Assembly: GCA_023419875.1 (NCBI GenBank) | Contig: JAEZXM010000472.1 | Location: forward strand, 1 to 10,745 | Reading direction: 5' to 3' | Source of the DNA: Pseudomonadota bacterium | Lineage (GTDB): Bacteria; Myxococcota; Myxococcia; Myxococcales; Anaeromyxobacteraceae | Length of the DNA stretch: 10,745 nt | Shown: positions 1 through 8,535 of the stretch, piece after piece | Layout: each line of letters begins with the position of its first letter | Position numbering within the stretch: the stretch's first letter is position 1 | Made by a program: the position numbers and the translations under genes | The notes under the pieces: generated by a model | Databases searched by the model: none | The model's input: the letters and a program-made list of their open reading frames with translations, nothing else | Told to the model about the DNA's origin: nothing

Positions 1-963
1 GAGGACGCCCGTCGCCGGATGGAGCGACAGCCCCGCGGGCAGCGCCGGAGCGACCGAGTAGGACGCCACGGCCCCGCCCCCGTTGCTCGGTGCGTTGGGC
101 GCGATCGCGAGGCCGCGCGGGTACGAGGCGGGGTTGGTCGCGTACGTGAGGTTGCTCGGCGGCGCACCGGTGACGGCGAGGACCAGCGTCACCTGCGCGC
201 TGCCGTACGGGTTCGTCCCCGTCACGACGTAGCTCGCGGTCGGAGTGATCGAAGTCGGCGTGCCCGAGATGACGCCCGTCTCGTCGTCGAGCGAGAGACC
301 GGGCGGCAGCGCTGGTGAGACCGAGTAGGTATCGATCGCGCCGCCCGTGCTGGTCGGCGCGTTGGGAGCGATCTGGGAGCCCAGCGTGTACGAGACCGGG
401 TTCGCGGCGTAGACGAGGCCGCTCGGTGGGGCGTCGGTGACGGTGAGGACGAGCGTGACCTGCGTGCTGCCGTAGGGGTTCGTCCCCGTCACGACGTAGC
501 TCGCGGTCGGAGTGATCGACGTCGGGGTACCCGAGATGACGCCCGTCGCTGGATGGAGAACGAGCCCCGCCGGCAGGTCGGGGACGACCGTGTAGAGCGC
601 GACGGCGCCGCCCTCGAACGCCGGCACGTTCGGGACGATTGCAGAGTCGCGCGGATAGGACGCGGGGTTGGTCGCGTACGCGAGCGCGCTCGGGGGCGCC
701 TCGTTGACGGCGATGAGGAGCGTCGTCGAGGCGGAGCCCTGAGGGTTGCGGGCGGTGACGACGTAGCTCGCCGCCGGAGCCACTGCGGTCGGGGTGCCGC
801 TGATGATCCCCGTGCCGGAGTGGAGCGCGAGCCCGGCGGGTAGCGAAGGAGCCACCTCGTACGAGGTCGGAACGCCTCGGACCAGCGCGGGCACGTTCTC
901 CTGAAGAGGAACACCGACCGTGTAGGACGCCACCGGCTGCGAGTAGGTCAACCCGTCGGGCGC
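1..963 (-). repeat. In-frame tandem repeats of ~267 bp encoding Ig-like domains
   Basis: Four in-frame units are visible: 963-700 (264 bp), 699-433 (267 bp), 432-166 (267 bp) and 165-1 (truncated). Units two and three are closest. Beginning at 478 and 211 respectively, their DNA is nearly identical for about 70 bases, an offset of exactly 267 bp, while the first unit is more divergent. Each unit encodes one 88-89 residue Ig-like domain. Patches of near-identity at DNA level inside otherwise diverged units suggest recent duplication or gene conversion. Confidence 0.85.
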
Positions 964-1062
964 ATCCGGCTGCGGCCCCGGGTCGCTGCTTCCTCCACAG
1001 CCCACGAGCGCGACGACGACGAGCGTGGCCAGCGAGAACGCAGGCCGGTTCCAGGCGAGCAT
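1..1062 (-). CDS. Ig-like (He_PIG-type) tandem-repeat lipoprotein, C-terminus outside window
   Basis: The reading frame runs unbroken from an ATG at 1062 to the left edge, giving 354 codons with no stop, so the protein is partial. The start is preceded by a purine-rich run (AGGGGGAGGGG) that serves as ribosome binding site. Residues 1-22 form a lipoprotein signal peptide: Arg at position 6, a hydrophobic core, and lipobox LVGC with Cys22. A short Gly/Ser/Pro linker follows, then Ig-like repeats at residues 34-121, 122-210, 211-299 and 300 to the edge. Each repeat carries the LPAGL...TGVISGTPT core and the ASYVVT...NP.G strand typical of putative-Ig (He_PIG) domains, which occur in bacterial surface and adhesion proteins. 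It lies on the same strand as the upstream octaheme cytochrome, but 193 bp and a terminator separate them. Lipoprotein and repeat architecture are seen in the sequence. A role in adhesion or as a surface scaffold is inferred, and the C-terminal domain that might define function is not visible. Confidence 0.88.
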   Translation of the reverse strand, partial: MLAWNRPAFSLATLVVVALVGCGGSSDPGPQPDAPDGLTYSQPVASYTVGVPLQENVPALVRGVPTSYEVAPSLPAGLALHSGTGIISGTPTAVAPAASYVVTARNPQGSASTTLLIAVNEAPPSALAYATNPASYPRDSAIVPNVPAFEGGAVALYTVVPDLPAGLVLHPATGVISGTPTSITPTASYVVTGTNPYGSTQVTLVLTVTDAPPSGLVYAANPVSYTLGSQIAPNAPTSTGGAIDTYSVSPALPPGLSLDDETGVISGTPTSITPTASYVVTGTNPYGSAQVTLVLAVTGAPPSNLTYATNPASYPRGLAIAPNAPSNGGGAVASYSVAPALPAGLSLHPATGVL

Positions 1063-1205
1063 GACCCCTCCCCCTTCGTGAGACGGTTTCCGCATCGTCA
1101 ACACGAGGCGAGAGCACCGTCAAGGACCGTGAGCTACCCGGCGAGCGACGCAGCGTTTCCGAGGCGCCTGGGGGGCGAGGGTCCATGTGACCCCACAAGA
1201 CGAGA

Positions 1206-1229
1206 CCCCCGGCGCCGGAGCGCCGGGGG
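1206..1229 (-). terminator. Hairpin terminator with UNCG loop, downstream of the cytochrome gene
   Basis: A perfect 10-bp G/C stem (CCCCCGGCGC with GCGCCGGGGG) encloses a four-base loop. Read on the minus strand the loop is TCCG closed by C-G, which is the extra-stable UNCG tetraloop class. It lies 26 bases past the cytochrome stop codon. The following bases on that strand (TCTCGTCTTG) are only moderately T-rich, so termination may be incomplete or Rho-assisted. It separates the cytochrome gene from the downstream lipoprotein gene. Confidence 0.75.
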
Positions 1230-1255
1230 CCACTGATGACGATCAGCGTGTCGCT

Positions 1256-3853
1256 CTATAGCGACGGGATCGTGCCCACCTGCGTGATGGTCGCGTCGAG
1301 CACCCCGTTCGCGAAGGACGGGTTGTGTACACCCTCGCCTGCCCCGCCGTGGAGCAGCAGGTAGTTATAGAACGCCTTGGCCATGAGGCTCCCCGAGGCG
1401 GTGTTTCCGGGGAACAGCGCTGCGCCGGCGAGCTTGAACGAGCCGATGTTGTTCCCGAACCTCGTCGTGCCATCGGTGAGCGTCACGATGAAGGCAGGCT
1501 GGCCGTGGAACTCGCTGAGACTCACGCTCTGGACGCTACCTGCGGCGGTGGCGGCGGCCGCCAGCTTGGTCTCGCCGATCGAGTCCTCGCCGGTGGCGCT
1601 GGTCACGATCTCGTACCGATCCATCGAGTCCAGCCCGCCGACGTTCATCTTGTTCATGAAGAGCGTGGCGAGCGCGTTGGCGAGCGTGGTCATCTTCTGC
1701 TCGAAATCGTGAGCGATCTGCTCTCCGTACCCTTCGCCGTGGCACTCGGTACAGCCCTCCAGGCTCGCCTTGAAGGTGTGGTTCGAGCTCAGCACGCCGA
1801 ACTGCGCCTTCACGTCCTCCGGCACCCACTTGACGTGACAACCGGCGCAGGCGTTCGGGTGCGAGTGCTTGTAGTCGAGCACGTCCATCGACGCGCCCGA
1901 GGCCGCCTGGCCGTAGAAGTACGCGTTCCGGCCGGCGAAGATGTCGCCCTGCGCGGCCGCGTGAGGGGCGGAGTAGCTCGTCTTCGAGCTGTCGGAGTAG
2001 ATCGGGTCGCCGATGCGGGAATTGTGGCAAACGATGCAGATCGCGCCCGTGCCCGCGCCCCGGTAGTTGAATGAGGCGGCGGTCACGTTGGTGTCACCCG
2101 TGAGCCGCAGCTCGGTCGAGTGCGGATCGTGACACGTCTGGCAAGTCACGGAGTGAACGTTGGCGGCGCCCATGCCCATCTTGCTGAAGTACGCCTTGGC
2201 GGCCGTCAGGGTGTCGGCGCTGGCAACGGTGGGGGGAGTGGTGCTGTGATCGCTGAGGTGGTAGCACGCACCGAGCGATCCGTCCGCCTCGACCACTCGC
2301 GGCCGGATGTACCCCGCGCGGCCCGTAGCGACGCCGGCCCCGGCTGTGAGCGCGGGGGTGAGCGTCTCACAGGTGCGGCCCTGCTGCTGTTCCAGATAGA
2401 GCGCGAAGCCCTCGGCGGCGTGGCAGCGACCGCAATGGACGACTCCGCTCACCGACGCCACACCCTGGGTGTTCACGCTAGCCGTGAGGCCGCGGTTCTC
2501 GACGGAGCCGTCGTCGATGGCGAGCTGGGTGTTCGCGTGCGCCGCGGTCGACCAGAGCGTCCCCTGGTCCTGGTCGAACGCGTCATGGCAGCTCATGCAG
2601 ACCCCCGCGTCCATCGAGGCCATCGCCTTGATGGGGCCATGACCGAAGGGCCCGACCATCGAGTGATCGGTCGGCTCGAGGGGCCCGTGGCAGCTCTCGC
2701 ACTGGACGCCGGCGCGGTGCTTCAGCGCCGCCGGCAGCGCGTCCCAGTTGCCTGACGCCGGAACCGGGAGGCTCCAGCTGCCCATGACGTCGTCGAAGCC
2801 CGCGTCCCGTGCGGCCGGCGCCCGGTTGTAGCCGACCACGTGGGAGGCGAGGGCGCGTTCGCTGTAGTTGGGCCCGAGGGCGCCCGTGATCCCGAGCTGG
2901 AAGAGGGGCATCCCCGTGCCTTCGTGGTTCATGTGCGGGGACGCAGCCCACTCGGTGAACTGCGTGAGCGTGAAGTTGCCGTGCGGCGTCTCCCGGTGGC
3001 AGTCGGCGCACGCCACGCCGTCCGGACCCTCGTCGGCGGCGGACCGGCCGGCGCCGTGATACGTGCTGACGCGGAACGAGATCGGCTCGTTCGTGCCGTT
3101 CTGGAGGCGGTAGAAGCCGGTCACCGTGGGGAGGACGTTGGGGTTCTTCGTGTCGGCGCCCTGGAGCGCCACGCCCGCGGGCGGCGGACCGAAGGTCGCG
3201 TCCGCGGCGGCGGTCGTCGGCAGGTACGTGAGCGTCCAGGCGTAGGTTCCGTCGGACGGAGCGTTCGCGACCACCATCGAGCCCAGCGGCAGCGTGTTGC
3301 CGCCGTTCGACACCGACACGGGCGAGACGAGCGCGCTGGCCCACGTGGTCTGCGACCCGACCCGAACCTGGGCGGCGACGCGGTAGCTCATCGCCTGCAC
3401 CTGGAGCGGGCCGAACGAGAGGAGCTGCTCGCGCTCGGGCGCCTGGATGTACTCGAACTCGTGCTCGGTGTCGGTCGTGCCGTACAGGTCGTTGATCCAA
3501 CCGTTCGCGCCCTCGCGGACCTCCTCGAAGGTCGGGATCGCAAAGCTGGTCGTCGATCCCGAGTCGTCGCTGAGGTCGGCCGCCGTCGGCCCTTCGGTGA
3601 TGAACCAGTCGATCCTGTCGGCCGAGACCGCGGCGCCGTCCAGCACCACGTTCACGGTGATGCCCTCGACCGTCCTGCCGAAGCCGGCGGCGCCGCCGTT
3701 CTCCAGACCCTCGGGAAGGACGACGTACGCGTGCAGCCCCTCCGGGCCGCCGCCGCCGCCGCCGCCACCGTCGCCGGCATCACCACCGCACGCTGCCGCG
3801 AGGACCACGGCGGCGAGGAGCGCGCCGATCCGCTTCGAAAGAATGACGTTCAT
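1256..3853 (-). CDS. Octaheme c-type cytochrome lipoprotein
   Basis: The 865-residue protein is a likely electron carrier of the cell envelope, covalently binding about eight c-type hemes. CXXCH motifs are at residues 282 (CADCH), 385 (CESCH), 419 (CMSCH), 474 (CGRCH), 571 (CQTCH), 606 (CIVCH), 669 (CAGCH) and 701 (CTECH). Residues 1-22 form a signal peptide ending in a lipobox (LAAAC, Cys22), followed by a run of eight glycines at 29-36. Residues ~40-275 have no heme motif and look beta-rich. About 160 residues follow the last heme, including a His-rich segment near 835-845 (HGGAGEGVHNP) of a kind seen in other multiheme cytochromes. The ATG at 3853 was chosen over one ten codons upstream because GGAG precedes it by six bases and it gives a compact signal peptide. 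Two further cysteines, 495 and 530, lie outside any CXXCH. Many spare histidines could serve as distal ligands. A role in metal or extracellular electron transfer is inferred; the exact acceptor is unknown. Confidence 0.93.
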   Translation of the reverse strand: MNVILSKRIGALLAAVVLAAACGGDAGDGGGGGGGGPEGLHAYVVLPEGLENGGAAGFGRTVEGITVNVVLDGAAVSADRIDWFITEGPTAADLSDDSGSTTSFAIPTFEEVREGANGWINDLYGTTDTEHEFEYIQAPEREQLLSFGPLQVQAMSYRVAAQVRVGSQTTWASALVSPVSVSNGGNTLPLGSMVVANAPSDGTYAWTLTYLPTTAAADATFGPPPAGVALQGADTKNPNVLPTVTGFYRLQNGTNEPISFRVSTYHGAGRSAADEGPDGVACADCHRETPHGNFTLTQFTEWAASPHMNHEGTGMPLFQLGITGALGPNYSERALASHVVGYNRAPAARDAGFDDVMGSWSLPVPASGNWDALPAALKHRAGVQCESCHGPLEPTDHSMVGPFGHGPIKAMASMDAGVCMSCHDAFDQDQGTLWSTAAHANTQLAIDDGSVENRGLTASVNTQGVASVSGVVHCGRCHAAEGFALYLEQQQGRTCETLTPALTAGAGVATGRAGYIRPRVVEADGSLGACYHLSDHSTTPPTVASADTLTAAKAYFSKMGMGAANVHSVTCQTCHDPHSTELRLTGDTNVTAASFNYRGAGTGAICIVCHNSRIGDPIYSDSSKTSYSAPHAAAQGDIFAGRNAYFYGQAASGASMDVLDYKHSHPNACAGCHVKWVPEDVKAQFGVLSSNHTFKASLEGCTECHGEGYGEQIAHDFEQKMTTLANALATLFMNKMNVGGLDSMDRYEIVTSATGEDSIGETKLAAAATAAGSVQSVSLSEFHGQPAFIVTLTDGTTRFGNNIGSFKLAGAALFPGNTASGSLMAKAFYNYLLLHGGAGEGVHNPSFANGVLDATITQVGTIPSL
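3746..3766 (-). repeat. (GCC)7 trinucleotide run encoding the poly-Gly linker
   Basis: Seven consecutive GCC units on the plus strand read as GGC codons in the cytochrome gene and encode most of the eight-glycine run just after the acylated cysteine. A flexible linker there would hold the heme domain away from the membrane. Because the unit is three bases, slippage would alter linker length without breaking the frame. Confidence 0.8.
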
Positions 3854-4240
3854 TTGATCTCCGGCAATCGCGGCGAGCGGCAATCGCTAAACGCCTGGTA
3901 GCAGGCATGAAAATGCCGACGGAGCCATCCCGTCAACACGCCCGCCGATCAATCGTGGTTCCGCCGTGAAATCAGGAGTTTGGATCGCGTGCAAAACTCG
4001 CGCTCCGCGCGCCGTCGGCTCAGGGTCCGTACCTGCCGGGTAAGGTGTCGGGCTTGCTGGTGTTTCGGGGCTGGAGTCGCCCGGACCCGCCGGCGGACCT
4101 CCCTCATGCCCTCGGCCGGCGAAAGGCTTGCGATCACGCGCGCAACGGATGGCTTGCTGGGTGCGCGAGTACCCAGACACACGGTCGGTTGAATCGGGGC
4201 CCAACCCAGGGAATTCCGGAAGGAATCCACTGACCCAGAG
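3854..4240. other. Gene-free intergenic region between fadJ and the cytochrome gene
   Basis: These 387 bp contain no reading frame I would call a gene. The open stretches are short, lack good ribosome binding sites and recognisable motifs, and the sequence is visibly less GC-rich than its coding neighbours. It holds the probable cytochrome promoter near 3907-3936. It also has a weak hairpin on the minus strand at 3999-4011 (CGCGC, loop GGA, GCGCG) followed by AGTTTT, which could be a late terminator for fadIJ. At 4209-4228 there is a GGAATTCC-centred imperfect palindrome. The word GGCTTGCTGG occurs twice about 100 bp apart, near 4051 and 4150, with no obvious meaning. The long leader could hold operators or a small RNA, but no known riboswitch is recognisable. 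Confidence 0.6.
3907..3936 (-). promoter_or_regulatory. Candidate sigma-70-type promoter of the cytochrome gene
   Basis: On the minus strand TTGACG (3936-3931) matches the -35 consensus at five of six positions. TTTCAT (3912-3907) follows after 18 bases and matches TATAAT at four of six. Transcription would start near 3900, leaving a leader of about 47 bases before the ATG at 3853. Only pattern and position support this; regulation is not evident. Confidence 0.4.
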
Positions 4241-6418
<2,178 letters not shown>

Positions 6419-6422
6419 GTCG

Positions 6423-7730
6423 TCACTCCCTCTCCAGCACCATCGCCGCGCCCAGCGCCCCCGCCGCGCACACGGTGAGGAGCGCGTACTGCTTCCCGCG
6501 GCGTCCGAGCTCGCGCAGCGTCTGGACGATCATCCGGGCGCCCGTGGCGGCGAACGGGTGGCCGATCGCGATCGACCCGCCGTTCACGTTGAGCTTCTCC
6601 GGATCGACCTCGCCGAGCGGCGTCGCCCGGCCGAGCTCCTTCTCCGCGAACTGCTTCGATCCGAAGGCCTTCAGGTTCGAGAGCACCTGGGCGGCGAAGG
6701 CCTCGTGCATGTCCACGAGGTCCATGTCGGCGAGCCCGAGCCGCGCCCGGTCGAGCGCCTTCGGCGCGGCGTAGGCCGGCCCCTGGAGGAGCTGGTCGCG
6801 CGGGTCGAGCGCGGCGAAGGCGTGGCTCCGCACGTAGCCGAGCGGGGTGAGGCCCAGCGCCTTGGCCTTCTCCTCGCTCATGAGGAGCAGCGCCGCCGCG
6901 CCGTCGGTGAGCGGCGAGGCGTTGCCGGCGGTGATGGTCCCGTACTTCCGGTCGAACACCGGCCGGAGCTGCGCCAGCGCCTGGAGCGAGGTGTCCTTGC
7001 GGATCACGTTGTCCTTCGCCGCCACCCGGTCGTAGCGCGGCGGGACCGCGACGTGCATCACCTCGCCGTCGAACTTGCCCGACTCCCAGGCGGCCGCGGC
7101 GCGGTGGTGGCTCGCCATGGCGAAGGCGTCCTGCGCGGCGCGCGGGATGGCGTTCACCTGCGCCATCTTCTCGGCGCTCTCGCCCATGGTGAGACCGGTG
7201 GTCGGCTCCTTGAGCGCGGGCGGGACGGGGGTGAGGTCCTTGAGGCGCAGGCGCGAGAGCACGCGGAACCGCTCCGCCATCGTGCGGGCCTTCGAGAGCT
7301 CCACCAGCGACTGGGCGAGCTTGCGGGTGGCGAAGATGGGCGCGTCGGAGAGCGACTCGGCGCCGCCGACGATGGCGCAGTCGGAGTGGCCGAGCGCGAT
7401 CTGGTCGGCGGCGTCGGCGGTGGTCTGGATGGAGGTGGCGCAGGCCCGGGCGACCGTGTGGCCCGGCACGCTCCGGGGGAGCTGCGACCGGAGCACCATC
7501 TCGCGGCCGATGAAGGTGACGATCGTCGAGGGGATCACTTGCCCGAAGACGACCGAGTCCACCTCGCGCGGCGCGAGGTGGTTGCGGGCCACGAGCTCGT
7601 TCACCACCAGTGCACCGAGGTCCACCGCCCCGAGGTCTCGAAAGTCGGTCCCCGCCTTGACGAAGGGCGTCCGTACCCCGTCGACGACGGCGGTCCGCCG
7701 GCCGGGGGGTGGCGATCCGTTCTGGCTCAT
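6423..7730 (-). CDS. fadI: 3-ketoacyl-CoA thiolase, FadI type
   Basis: The 435-residue thiolase cleaves 3-ketoacyl-CoA with CoA to give acetyl-CoA and a shortened acyl-CoA, the last beta-oxidation step. The nucleophile is Cys97 in ARACATS. His342 (HEAFAAQ), His391 (GGSIAIGHPFAATG) and Cys421 (TVCAAGALG) complete the thiolase active site. Length, the segment SRLRLKDLTPVPPA and the ending AAMVLE closely follow the E. coli FadI pattern as I recall it, rather than FadA. The last glycine-rich motif reads CAAGALG where FadI normally has CAAGGLG, one alanine substitution near the active site. The start is the ATG at 7730 with GGAG five bases upstream; the frame stays open far upstream but with no thiolase-like sequence. 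It is the first gene of the fadIJ operon and probably forms a complex with FadJ. No acyl-CoA dehydrogenase gene lies in the window. Confidence 0.95.
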   Translation of the reverse strand: MSQNGSPPPGRRTAVVDGVRTPFVKAGTDFRDLGAVDLGALVVNELVARNHLAPREVDSVVFGQVIPSTIVTFIGREMVLRSQLPRSVPGHTVARACATSIQTTADAADQIALGHSDCAIVGGAESLSDAPIFATRKLAQSLVELSKARTMAERFRVLSRLRLKDLTPVPPALKEPTTGLTMGESAEKMAQVNAIPRAAQDAFAMASHHRAAAAWESGKFDGEVMHVAVPPRYDRVAAKDNVIRKDTSLQALAQLRPVFDRKYGTITAGNASPLTDGAAALLLMSEEKAKALGLTPLGYVRSHAFAALDPRDQLLQGPAYAAPKALDRARLGLADMDLVDMHEAFAAQVLSNLKAFGSKQFAEKELGRATPLGEVDPEKLNVNGGSIAIGHPFAATGARMIVQTLRELGRRGKQYALLTVCAAGALGAAMVLERE

Positions 7731-7772
7731 GGCTGCTCCGTTGACTCGGCAATCGGGTGTGCTTCGACCCAC

Positions 7773-7801
7773 GAGGTAAGGATGTTGGCGCGGAGCGTCA
7801 A
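7773..7801 (-). promoter_or_regulatory. Candidate promoter of the fadIJ operon
   Basis: On the minus strand TTGACG (7801-7796) is followed after 17 bases by TACCTC (7778-7773). The -35 is good and the -10 weak. It would start transcripts near 7766, giving a leader of about 36 bases before fadI. No clear FadR- or PsrA-type operator palindrome was recognised. The region is shared with the divergent hemerythrin-like gene. Confidence 0.33.
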
Positions 7802-7961
7802 CGGGAAGCCAGGCGCCTCCCCGCCGGGGGTTCGCGCCTCTTCTGCCTGAGCGGAGCACGCTTGCGGCCGGGACCCGAGGGCTCGCCCGGCGGCTGCGGG
7901 TGGAGCGTTCCGCTCGAGCGACTTCTTGCACCATCGCCGCCGCTCGGTCACGATCGGCCCC

Positions 7962-8450
7962 ATGAGGCGCTCCCGGCAGCTGAAGCCGCTCTCCAGCGAG
8001 CACCACCACGCGCTCCTGGTCGCGTTCCAGCTCAAGCAGGCTCTCGCCGGGCACGCGGAGAGCGCGGGCGCCCCGCGCGATCTCCCCGGCCTCGTGGCCC
8101 TGGTCCGGCGGTTCGACGTGCAGGTCTTCCGCACCCACGTGCGCACCGAGGAGGACGTGCTCGGGGCGTACCTGACGACGGAGGACTTCCGGCGGCTCCG
8201 CGCCGAGCACGCCCAGCTCCTCGCGCTCGTGGATGCCACCGCCGACGCCACCCCGGCCGAGCAGCGGGCGGCGCTCGGCGCGTTCGCGGACCTCATGGAG
8301 CGGCACGTGCGCTGGGAGGAGCGGGAGGTCTTCCCGTACGCCGAGGGGCATGTCGACGCCGACACGCTCGCGTCGATCGGCGGGGAGCTGGAGCGGAGGC
8401 TGGTGCTGGCGCGGTCCGAGGCCCGGAAGACGACGCCCCGGCCGTCGTGA
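7962..8450 (+). CDS. Hemerythrin-like HHE cation-binding domain protein
   Basis: The 162-residue single-domain protein is predicted to be a four-helix bundle holding a di-iron site, a family used for oxygen or NO sensing, iron storage or protection. Likely ligands appear in the expected order: a His cluster at 14-16 (SSEHHHALL), His59 with Glu63/64 (THVRTEED), His83 (AEHAQLL), and His115 with Glu119/120 (ERHVRWEEREVFPY). No signal peptide or membrane segment is visible, so it should be cytosolic. I chose the ATG at 7962 over a TTG twelve codons upstream because family similarity begins there, although neither has a strong ribosome binding site. It is divergent from fadI, and its 3' end converges on the ParB-like gene with an inverted repeat between them. 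The HHE class is clear; the ligand it binds and its role are not determined by the sequence. Confidence 0.88.
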   Translation: MRRSRQLKPLSSEHHHALLVAFQLKQALAGHAESAGAPRDLPGLVALVRRFDVQVFRTHVRTEEDVLGAYLTTEDFRRLRAEHAQLLALVDATADATPAEQRAALGAFADLMERHVRWEEREVFPYAEGHVDADTLASIGGELERRLVLARSEARKTTPRPS

Positions 8451-8476
8451 GCCCGAAGAGCATTCGCTCGCCCCGA

Positions 8477-8531
8477 GCCCTTCGACTCCGGCCCTTCGGG
8501 CCTACGCTCAGGGTAAACGGAGTCGAAGGGC
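8477..8531. repeat. Long intergenic palindrome (REP-like), possible bidirectional terminator
   Basis: A perfect 14-bp inverted repeat (GCCCTTCGACTCCG at 8477-8490, CGGAGTCGAAGGGC at 8518-8531) encloses a 27-base loop with its own small hairpin (GCCC-TTC-GGGC at 8491-8501). It sits in the 85-bp gap between the convergent hemerythrin-like and ParB-like genes, four bases from the latter's stop. The TTCGACT...GCTCAGGG...AACGGAGTCGAA layout resembles dispersed palindromes I recall from many GC-rich genomes, so it is probably a copy of a repetitive extragenic element. It could also end transcription from both sides, though it lacks T-tracts. Confidence 0.75.
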
Positions 8532-8535
8532 GAAC

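Noticed and set aside
2840..3901. A 353-codon plus-strand open frame
   Set aside because: It is antisense to the cytochrome gene, whose signal peptide and CXXCH motifs are unmistakable.
3999..4011. Hairpin CGCGC-GGA-GCGCG followed by AGTTTT on the minus strand as the fadIJ terminator
   Set aside because: The stem is only five pairs with a three-base loop and lies about 230 bases past the fadJ stop. It is too weak to list as a terminator.
7731..8351. Upstream extension of the fadI frame
   Set aside because: The frame is open, but the extension is antisense to the hemerythrin-like gene and lacks thiolase similarity. The ATG at 7730 has a ribosome binding site and gives the normal FadI length.
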